A stretch of DNA of 26,893 nt, from positions 1-26,893 of the forward strand of contig CAIYCP010000706.1 in the NCBI GenBank assembly GCA_903924715.1. Direction: 5' to 3'. The notes under the pieces were generated by a model, which ran no database searches, was not told where the DNA came from, and saw only the letters and a list, made by a program, of their open reading frames with translations. This DNA is from an uncultured beta proteobacterium. GTDB lineage: Bacteria > Pseudomonadota > Gammaproteobacteria > Burkholderiales > Burkholderiaceae_B. The position numbers were made by a program, and so were the translations under genes. Position 1 is the stretch's first letter, and the number at the start of each line of letters is the position of its first letter. Positions 20,672 through 26,893 of the stretch are shown here, piece after piece.

Positions 20672-23495
20672 GCGCGACCACCATATTTTTGAGCTCTGGT
20701 AAGCAAGACCCACAGTTGGTACCACACGCGAGTTTGCGCTGCAGGACGTCAAGCAGGTCGTCCGGGTCAGCCGTACCAGCTTGCATTAAACAAGCCGTGA
20801 TCGCCTGTTCAGAAACATCAAAGCAATTGCAAATAATTTTTCCGCGTGGGATCAGCGCTTGTGGTGGAGTTTTTCCAGGCGATAGTAACTTGCGACCAAG
20901 CGCCGAGACGTCGGTTAAGGTTTCAAGATATTCTTTGAGCCAGATTCGTGCTTCTAGATCAATAATCGAGCCGGTGAGCAAGACGCAAGACAAGACTTTT
21001 TTCTCAGACAGGTGCTCGATGGCCAATAGCCGCTCAATCGATTTTCGCTGATCCCGATACGTCATGACTGACTTCATGTCGGTGCTGTGATCTAAGCCGA
21101 ATAAACGACGAATCTGTTCAAGTAAAGTGGGTTCGAAGGGTTCTAGATTGGCTAGCGTCAGGCTGACCCCGGTTTGATGACGCGTATCATCACGCCCGAA
21201 TAAAATTGCGGTCGCAAACGTACAGAGCGGGAAAAAAGCGCGCAACTTAATCTGCAGGTTGAGTGCATCCGAATCGTCGAACCAACCAAAGACATTGAGA
21301 TGCCAAGGTAGATTCGCTTTCGATACCTTGATTGCTGCAAACTTCAGTTCAGGTTGTTCAGAGATCGGGTCACAGGCGGCAATCGTTAAGCTATTGACGC
21401 CTTGTCCGAGCGCTTTGCCCGCCTGACCCGATACAAATTCTCCGCCCCAGTGCATGGCAATAAAGGCTTGCGAGCTGCTCAGTGTGCTGGAGACTTGCAC
21501 GGGCAAGACCTGAACCCCCCTGCGCGAAGTGACGTATACCAACTCACCGTTTTGCAATTCAAGTCGTCGGGAGTCGGCTGGCGAAATATCAATACAAGCC
21601 TCAGGGGCATGGGCGTAGAGTCTTGCGAGGGTGCCGGTTCGACTCATGCCATGCCATTGGTCTCTTAAGCGTCCCGTCAATAAGGCAATCGGATAGCGCG
21701 CATCTGTGCGCTCCGCGGTTGCGCGGTAGGGTGATGCAATGAACCGTGCTTTTCCGTTGTCGGTGGGAAAGACGCCGTCTTCGTAAAGGCGTATACGTCC
21801 GCTGAGTGCGCCGCTTGGATATGGCCATTGCGCCGGCCCATGGGTCTCAAGGCGCTCATAGCTTAAGCCCGTGATATCAAGATCGCGACCGCGTGTGAGT
21901 GCTTGATGATCCAGCCAAATGGCGTGCGCATCTGGGTAGTTAAACATTGAGCCTGGATCAAGCCGACGCGGATTGCTCAGCTTGCGCTCTAGGCGCTGAG
22001 CGATATCGACGCCGATCGCCCAGTCCTGACGTGCTTGTTCAAAGGGCGGGAGTGCCGGACGTACACGCGAGATTCGACGTTCTGAATTTGTCACGGTCCC
22101 ATCTTTTTCAGCCCAGGTCGTAGCTGGCAACAAGACATCGGCGAAGGCTGTCGTTGCGGTGTTTGCATAGGCGTCTTGTACAACAACAAATTCGGCACTG
22201 CGTAGGGCCTCATGCACCAGGCTTTGATCCGGCAGTGATTGGGCTGGGTTCGTACATACAATCCAGATCGCTTTTAATTGACCAGAGCGCAGCGCCTCAA
22301 ACATAGGGATTGCCGTCAATCCGGGCTTAGCGGGCACCTCAGTCAATCCCCAAAAGTCTGCAACTTCGTGTCGATGTGCCGGATTTTTTAAATCGCGGTG
22401 CCCAGACAGTAAATTCGCAAGGCCACCGACCTCGCGTCCTCCCATTGCATTGGGCTGCCCTGTGAGTGAAAAAGGCCCCGCGCCAGCTTTGCCCAGCTGG
22501 CCGGTTGCAAGGTGTAGGTTGATCAAGGCAGTATTTTTGTCGGTGCCTGCGCTCGATTGATTTAAACCTTGGCAGTACAAGGACAACGTTGCGGGCGAAG
22601 TTGCAAAGAGTTTTGCAGCCTCATGCAGGTCATTTTCTGCAATGCCGCAAATTTCGGCAACGGCCTTTGGGGTGTAATCGCGTACGAGGGTTTTTAACGC
22701 TTCAAAGCCCTCCGTGTACGCATGAATGTAGCTGTGGTTTAGCCAGCCTTCCCATAGCATCAGATGCAGCATGCCGTGATAAAGCGCCACATCGGTACCG
22801 GGCAGGATCTGTAAAAACAGATCGGCCATTTGTGCGGTGTCAGTACGGCGCGGATCAACCACAATCAGTTTGAGCTCAGGGTTGAGTGCACGTGCCGCCT
22901 CAATGCGCCTAAACAAGATTGGGTGTGCGAATGCGGTGTTTGATCCAGTGATAAAGATCACCTTGGCATGATCGATATCTGTATAGCTGCAAGGGGGAGC
23001 ATCGGCGCCAAAGCTTTGCTTGTAGCCGGCGACGGCACTCGACATGCACAGGCGTGAATTGGTGTCGATATTATTGGTGCCTAATAATCCTTTCACCAAT
23101 TTATTAAAAACGTAATAGTCTTCGGTCAGCAGTTGTCCTGAAACATACACACCGACCGCCTCAGCGCCGTTTTTTTCAATGATGTCAGCAAAACGCGAAG
23201 CAACGTGCTCGGCAGCAAGTTCCCAAGACACCGCTTTGCGAGAGTCGGTTCTATTGAGACGCAACTCTGGTGCGTGGGCGCGTGTTTGCAGATAGACGCG
23301 TGACTGTGCTGTGAGGCCAAGCGTTGTACCCTTGGTGCAAAGGCGACCAAAATTGGCCGGATGATCGGGGTCCCCCTCAACGTTTGTAATCTCAAGTCGT
23401 TCATTGATGATGTCGGTCTGAACCAGTACGCCACAACCTACGCCGCAATAGCAACAGGTGGTTTTGGTGGTGCGCGGTTGGCTCAATTCGTGCAT
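20661..23495 (-). CDS. nasA: Assimilatory nitrate reductase catalytic subunit
   Basis: The 944-residue molybdopterin enzyme reduces nitrate to nitrite in the cytoplasm. The N-terminal [4Fe-4S] motif is Cys14-x2-Cys17-x3-Cys21 with Cys53 (RLCTKG). Cys150 in NSRLCMSSAVAG is the position of the molybdenum ligand of Nas/Nap enzymes. MGGREVGG and the later TGRLRDQWHGMSRTG are bis-MGD-binding segments. The C-terminus carries a BFD-like [2Fe-2S] domain (Cys889, Cys891, Cys928, Cys931 in ICNCFDV and TNCGSC), as in many NasA proteins. No N-terminal FAD domain is present, so electrons must come from another protein, and no dedicated NasB-like reductase is visible here. ATG and the nirD TAA share one base (TAATG). 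Confidence 0.96.
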   Translation of the reverse strand: MHELSQPRTTKTTCCYCGVGCGVLVQTDIINERLEITNVEGDPDHPANFGRLCTKGTTLGLTAQSRVYLQTRAHAPELRLNRTDSRKAVSWELAAEHVASRFADIIEKNGAEAVGVYVSGQLLTEDYYVFNKLVKGLLGTNNIDTNSRLCMSSAVAGYKQSFGADAPPCSYTDIDHAKVIFITGSNTAFAHPILFRRIEAARALNPELKLIVVDPRRTDTAQMADLFLQILPGTDVALYHGMLHLMLWEGWLNHSYIHAYTEGFEALKTLVRDYTPKAVAEICGIAENDLHEAAKLFATSPATLSLYCQGLNQSSAGTDKNTALINLHLATGQLGKAGAGPFSLTGQPNAMGGREVGGLANLLSGHRDLKNPAHRHEVADFWGLTEVPAKPGLTAIPMFEALRSGQLKAIWIVCTNPAQSLPDQSLVHEALRSAEFVVVQDAYANTATTAFADVLLPATTWAEKDGTVTNSERRISRVRPALPPFEQARQDWAIGVDIAQRLERKLSNPRRLDPGSMFNYPDAHAIWLDHQALTRGRDLDITGLSYERLETHGPAQWPYPSGALSGRIRLYEDGVFPTDNGKARFIASPYRATAERTDARYPIALLTGRLRDQWHGMSRTGTLARLYAHAPEACIDISPADSRRLELQNGELVYVTSRRGVQVLPVQVSSTLSSSQAFIAMHWGGEFVSGQAGKALGQGVNSLTIAACDPISEQPELKFAAIKVSKANLPWHLNVFGWFDDSDALNLQIKLRAFFPLCTFATAILFGRDDTRHQTGVSLTLANLEPFEPTLLEQIRRLFGLDHSTDMKSVMTYRDQRKSIERLLAIEHLSEKKVLSCVLLTGSIIDLEARIWLKEYLETLTDVSALGRKLLSPGKTPPQALIPRGKIICNCFDVSEQAITACLMQAGTADPDDLLDVLQRKLACGTNCGSCLPELKNMVVARVN
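20678..20682 (-). promoter_or_regulatory. Ribosome binding site deciding the ybiB GTG start
   Basis: GGTGG on the minus strand is followed by six bases and the GTG at 20671, inside the last codons of nasA. It supports the GTG over any start further upstream. Confidence 0.5.
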
Positions 23496-23833
23496 TACCA
23501 GACTGCCAATTGATCGCGCCGCAAAAATACATCCTCATCCACGCATTTGACGTCAAAATGTCGCGCACACCCTTCGTCAGGCGCTATGGCGCACCCATTT
23601 TCTAAATTGATATTCCAGGCATGGATGGGGCAGGTGACCGCGTGGCCATGTACGATCCCTTGCGAAAGCGGGCCACCTTTGTGCGGGCACCGGTCAAGCA
23701 CGGCAAAGATGGTTTGATCCAATGTTTTAAATAAAGCGATTGGGCCCGCGGCCGCGCCGGTTACGATGCGTGCCCCCAACACGGGAATATCCTGTTTTTT
23801 ACTGACGAAGATCCACGGGTCAACGGTTGTCAT
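23495..23833 (-). CDS. nirD: Nitrite reductase small subunit (Rieske-type)
   Basis: The 112-residue NirD carries a complete Rieske [2Fe-2S] motif: Cys49-x-His51 (RCPHKGG) and Cys68-x2-His71 (TCPIHAW). It is the electron-transfer small subunit of NADH nitrite reductase, partner of NirB. I chose the ATG at 23833. A GTG at 23845, overlapping the nirB stop by four bases, would add four residues, but GAGG within the nirB TGA region (23844-23840) lies six bases before the ATG. Its stop overlaps the nasA start by one base. Many NirD proteins have lost the Rieske ligands; this one has kept all four. Confidence 0.93.
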   Translation of the reverse strand: MTTVDPWIFVSKKQDIPVLGARIVTGAAAGPIALFKTLDQTIFAVLDRCPHKGGPLSQGIVHGHAVTCPIHAWNINLENGCAIAPDEGCARHFDVKCVDEDVFLRRDQLAVW

Positions 23834-23839
23834 ATCGAG

Positions 23840-23844
23840 CCTCA
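23840..23844 (-). promoter_or_regulatory. Ribosome binding site of nirD, overlapping the nirB stop
   Basis: TGAGG on the minus strand begins with the nirB TGA itself and is followed by CTCGAT and the ATG at 23833. The stop codon of nirB therefore forms part of the nirD ribosome site, which ties NirD translation to NirB. Confidence 0.6.
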
Positions 23845-26289
23845 CTCGTTGAGCGGTGCAAGTGCAATGGCTTCGAACTGCTTAAGATCAACACCGGCAG
23901 CTTCAAAATCTTTCCAGGGATCTGGCGCATCTTTGAGAGCAAACAACAAACGTTCGTATAACGCTAAGCGCCCAGCAGGATCTTGCAAAATCCGTGTTTT
24001 GATGTAATCCATCCCAACACGCTGTACGTAGTGCACGGTGCGCTCAAGATACCAACCCTCTTCTCGATACAGTTGGATAAAGGCGCCAGAATATTCCTTT
24101 ACCTCGTCGTCAGTTTTGAGTTTGCATAAAAATTCAGCGACCTCGGTTTTAATGCCACCGTTTCCGGCGATGTAAATCTCCCAGCCCGAATCGACGCCAA
24201 TCACACCGACATCTTTGATGCCGGCTTCAGCGCAGTTTCGAGGGCAACCCGATACCGCCAGCTTGACCTTATGGGGGGCGTACATGCCAAAGAGCATCTT
24301 CTCGAGCCGCACGCCCATATCCATCGACAACTGTGTACCAAACCGACAGTGTTCGGATCCTACACAGGTCTTGACGGTGCGAATCGATTTGCCGTATGCA
24401 TGGCCAGACGGCATGCCAAGGTCTTTCCAGACTTCGGGCAAATCTTCTTTTTTAATCCCAAGTAGGTCAATGCGCTGCCCGCCCGTCACTTTGACCGTCG
24501 GGACCTTGAATTTATCGGCAACGTCAGCGATGCGCCGTAGCTCAGAGGCGTTTGTGACGCCGCCCCACATTCTTGGAATGACAGAGTAGGTGCCGTCTTT
24601 TTGAATATTCGCGTGCGCGCGCTCGTTGATAAAACGCGATTGAGGATCGTCTTTAGCCTCGTGTGGCCAGGTCGAAATCAAGTAATAGTTCAAGGCAGGG
24701 CGGCAGCTTGCGCAACCGCTGGGAGTGCGCCAGCCCATTTCGGTACGAATTTGTGCTTGGTCCAGATACTTGTGCTCGCGAATGGCCACGCGCACTGCCT
24801 CGTGCGAATGATCGGTGCAGGCACACATTGCTTTTTTCTGAGGCGTCTCAGAGTAGCTGGTACCTAAACAGTTCATTAAAATCTGCTCAACTAGGCCCGT
24901 GCACGAACCGCAGGAGGCGCTCGCCTTGGTGCATTTGCGGACATCATCAAGTGTAAAAAGACCTTGGTCTTTAATCGCGCGTACGATTTTTCCCTTGCTC
25001 ACACCGTTACAGCCACAGACTTCATCGGCATCAAGCATCGCAGCGGCTTTATTGTGCCCTTCATGGCCCACATCGCCGATGTTGCTTTCGCCAAAGATTA
25101 GCGTGTCACGAATACTTGCAATATTTTTTTCTTCACGTAAAAGTTTGAAGTACCAGGTACCATCTGCGGTATCGCCATACATGCAAGCGCCCACTAGCAA
25201 ATCATCTTTAACCACTAATTTTTTATACACACCGGCCAAGGGATCGGATAGTGTGATCTCTTCGCAGCCATCCCCTCCCATAAAATCGCCTGCTGAAAAC
25301 AAGTCGATGCCGGTCACTTTGAGCTTGGTCGAGGTCACCGAACCGCTGTAGCGCGCGATGCCGTACTCGGCGAGATGATTGGCGCAGACCTTGGCTTGTT
25401 CAAACAGTGGCGCAACTAAACCATACACTGAACCTCGATGATTGACGCATTCGCCGACCGCGTAGATTAAAGGATCAAAGGTTTGCATCGTATCGTTGAC
25501 GATGATGCCGCGTGAGCAATGAATATTGGCCGACTCAGCGAGCGCCGTATTAGGTCGAATGCCCGCAGCCATCACAACCAGATCAGCAGGGATCGTCTCG
25601 CCATCTTTGAAGCGGACGGCAGCGACGCGATCACCAACGGCATTTGGCAGTAGCGCTTCAGTTTGTGTCTTGAGTTTAAAAGCGATCCCGCGGTCCTCAA
25701 GGCTTTTTTGTAAAAGTTGCGAGGCAACAGGATCGAGTTGGCGTTCCATCAGCCAATCCATCAAATGCACGACAGTGACGGTCATGCCCCGCACGCGTAG
25801 ACCGTTGGCCGCCTCTAGCCCAAGCAAGCCGCCACCAATCACCACGGCGTGTTGATGTGCTTGAGTCGAGGCAATCATCTCGTTCGTGTCTTTAATATCA
25901 CGATAGGCAATGACGCCCGGCAAGTCCTTACCAGGCACTGGCAGCATAAACGGGAGCGAGCCTGTCGCTAAGAGCAGGCGATCATAGGGCTCAGTCGTGC
26001 CATCTGCCGCCTTGACTTCACGTGCAATCCGATCGATTTCGATGACGGTCTTGTCCAGATGCAAGCGAATATTATGATCGGCATACCATTGCAGATCATT
26101 CAGAATAATTTGTTCAACGTTTTGTTCGCCCGATAGCACTGGCGAGAGCAAAATTCGGTTGTAGTTCGGGTAGGGCTCGCTGCCAAATACGGTGATGTCA
26201 TACAAGTCGGGCGCGAGTTTGAGCAACTCTTCGAGGGTACGCACGCCCGCCATGCCGTTACCGACTAAAACCAGTTTCATTTTTTTCAT
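23842..26289 (-). CDS. nirB: NADH-dependent nitrite reductase large subunit
   Basis: The 815-residue protein reduces nitrite to ammonium in the cytoplasm. The FAD loop is LVGNGMAG (8-15) and the NAD loop VIGGGLLGLEAA (150-161). Two BFD-like [2Fe-2S] domains follow: Cys425, Cys427, Cys460, Cys463 and then Cys489, Cys491, Cys526, Cys529. The siroheme/[4Fe-4S] half holds Cys642 and Cys648 (TCVGSEHCRFG) and Cys682 and Cys686 (SGCPRNCAEAG). All ligands are present, so the enzyme should be active. It starts eight bases after the nrtD stop, with GAGAGA overlapping that stop as its Shine-Dalgarno. Siroheme would come through the CobA and CbiX of the same operon. Length is slightly below the usual E. 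coli size. Confidence 0.96.
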   Translation of the reverse strand: MKKMKLVLVGNGMAGVRTLEELLKLAPDLYDITVFGSEPYPNYNRILLSPVLSGEQNVEQIILNDLQWYADHNIRLHLDKTVIEIDRIAREVKAADGTTEPYDRLLLATGSLPFMLPVPGKDLPGVIAYRDIKDTNEMIASTQAHQHAVVIGGGLLGLEAANGLRVRGMTVTVVHLMDWLMERQLDPVASQLLQKSLEDRGIAFKLKTQTEALLPNAVGDRVAAVRFKDGETIPADLVVMAAGIRPNTALAESANIHCSRGIIVNDTMQTFDPLIYAVGECVNHRGSVYGLVAPLFEQAKVCANHLAEYGIARYSGSVTSTKLKVTGIDLFSAGDFMGGDGCEEITLSDPLAGVYKKLVVKDDLLVGACMYGDTADGTWYFKLLREEKNIASIRDTLIFGESNIGDVGHEGHNKAAAMLDADEVCGCNGVSKGKIVRAIKDQGLFTLDDVRKCTKASASCGSCTGLVEQILMNCLGTSYSETPQKKAMCACTDHSHEAVRVAIREHKYLDQAQIRTEMGWRTPSGCASCRPALNYYLISTWPHEAKDDPQSRFINERAHANIQKDGTYSVIPRMWGGVTNASELRRIADVADKFKVPTVKVTGGQRIDLLGIKKEDLPEVWKDLGMPSGHAYGKSIRTVKTCVGSEHCRFGTQLSMDMGVRLEKMLFGMYAPHKVKLAVSGCPRNCAEAGIKDVGVIGVDSGWEIYIAGNGGIKTEVAEFLCKLKTDDEVKEYSGAFIQLYREEGWYLERTVHYVQRVGMDYIKTRILQDPAGRLALYERLLFALKDAPDPWKDFEAAGVDLKQFEAIALAPLNE

Positions 26290-26297
26290 GATGTCTC

Positions 26298-26893
26298 TCA
26301 GGCCTTGGCGTGGGTCGGGTTGCCCTGTTTGCGATATAAAAAGTCAATGACCGCGGTTCGGTAATCTAAGTATTGCGTGCTGTGCGCAAGAGCAACGCGA
26401 TCCCGTGGCCGATCAAGTTCGATTGATAAAATCTCACCGATATGTGCGGCCGGGCCATTGGTCATCATCACAATTCGATCTGACAGCAGCACGGCTTCAT
26501 CGACATCGTGGGTGACCATAACGGCGGTACTGTTTTTTGAAGCGACAATCTTCATGAGTTCGTCTTGCAGGTTGGCGCGCGTCAAGGCATCGAGTGCGCC
26601 AAAGGGCTCGTCAAGCAACAGTACTTGCGGTTCCATGGCTAAAGCGCGGGCAATGCCAACGCGTTGTTTCATTCCGCCAGACACCTCATGGGGCATTTTG
26701 TGTTGCGAGGCAGTCAAGCCGACGAGGGCCATCGCCTCTTCTGTGCGTTCTTTAAGCTGTTGTTTATTCTCGGTCTGTGCGAAGACGCGTTCTACGCCCA
26801 GATAAACGTTGTCAAAGCACGAGAGCCAAGGCAATAACGAGTGGTTTTGAAAGACTACGGCGCGGCTAGGCCCTGGGCCTGCGATTTCGCGGC
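26298..26893 (-). CDS. nrtD: Nitrate ABC transporter ATP-binding protein, NrtD type (5' part outside window)
   Basis: The frame stays open to the right edge, so the N-terminus with the Walker A motif is missing. What is visible is the Q-loop region VVFQNHSLLPWLSCFDNVYL, the signature VSGGMKQRVGIARALAMEP, Walker B VLLLDEPFGALDALTR, and the H-loop VMVTHDVDEAV. The Q-loop text and the gene order before nirB point to the nitrate/nitrite (NrtD/NasD) group rather than taurine or sulfonate ATPases, which are close relatives. It powers nitrate import; the permease and binding protein would lie to the right. It is the first gene of the operon in view and ends eight bases before nirB. Confidence 0.88.
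   Translation of the reverse strand, partial: REIAGPGPSRAVVFQNHSLLPWLSCFDNVYLGVERVFAQTENKQQLKERTEEAMALVGLTASQHKMPHEVSGGMKQRVGIARALAMEPQVLLLDEPFGALDALTRANLQDELMKIVASKNSTAVMVTHDVDEAVLLSDRIVMMTNGPAAHIGEILSIELDRPRDRVALAHSTQYLDYRTAVIDFLYRKQGNPTHAKA

Noticed and set aside
1..26893. CRISPR array, tRNA, insertion sequence or prophage
   Set aside because: No regularly spaced repeats, cloverleaf sequences, transposase or integrase frames were seen on either strand.

Overview
The window looks like a chromosomal segment of a Betaproteobacterium, probably Burkholderiales and perhaps Alcaligenaceae. This rests on gene content: the nrtD-nirB-nirD-nasA-ybiB-cobA order, a thiol dioxygenase paired with a multi-domain rhodanese, and moderate GC. 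It is an inference, not a database match. I see no tRNA, rRNA, CRISPR array, insertion sequence or phage gene, and no gene-free stretch longer than about 270 bases.

Left part (1-6904). The 5' two-fifths or so of an RND efflux permease runs off the left edge on the minus strand. Next is a three-gene minus-strand operon (4543 to 1431): a metal-dependent amidohydrolase, an SDR-fold protein lacking the usual catalytic residues, and a PaaK-like acyl-CoA ligase. It has a clear sigma-70-type promoter whose -35 box sits inside a 21-bp palindrome. Divergent from it is a two-gene operon: a Gln-type thiol dioxygenase (probably 3-mercaptopropionate dioxygenase) and a four-domain rhodanese protein.

Middle part (6910-18524). 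A secreted MetX-like alpha/beta hydrolase is coupled to an MTA/SAH-nucleosidase-like protein. A solitary ABC-3 (zinc/manganese type) permease and a PaaI-like hotdog thioesterase follow, with overlapping stop codons. Two tandem paralogous serine hydrolases of the EstB/class C beta-lactamase fold come next, one without and one with a signal peptide, and then an Ldh2-family malate/lactate dehydrogenase. A sigma-54 promoter (-24/-12) precedes an OsmC-family protein, an acyl-CoA-dehydrogenase-fold flavoprotein and a rubredoxin/rubredoxin-reductase fusion. The last two overlap by ATGA. A cupin and an isocitrate/isopropylmalate-dehydrogenase-family enzyme close this block.

Right part (18529-26893), all minus strand: a nitrate/nitrite assimilation operon. 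In transcription order it has an NrtD-type nitrate ABC ATPase (cut by the right edge), NirB, NirD, NasA, YbiB (TrpD2-like), CobA and CbiX/SirB. Nitrate is imported, reduced to nitrite by NasA and to ammonium by NirBD. CobA and CbiX supply two of the three steps that turn uroporphyrinogen III into the siroheme NirB needs. Stop-start overlaps or very short gaps link most of these genes. The operon converges on the dehydrogenase gene at a perfect 12-bp hairpin inside the 3' end of cbiX.

The least conventional parts are the sigma-54-controlled OsmC/ACAD/rubredoxin-reductase block and the palindrome-controlled operon with the catalytically degenerate SDR.
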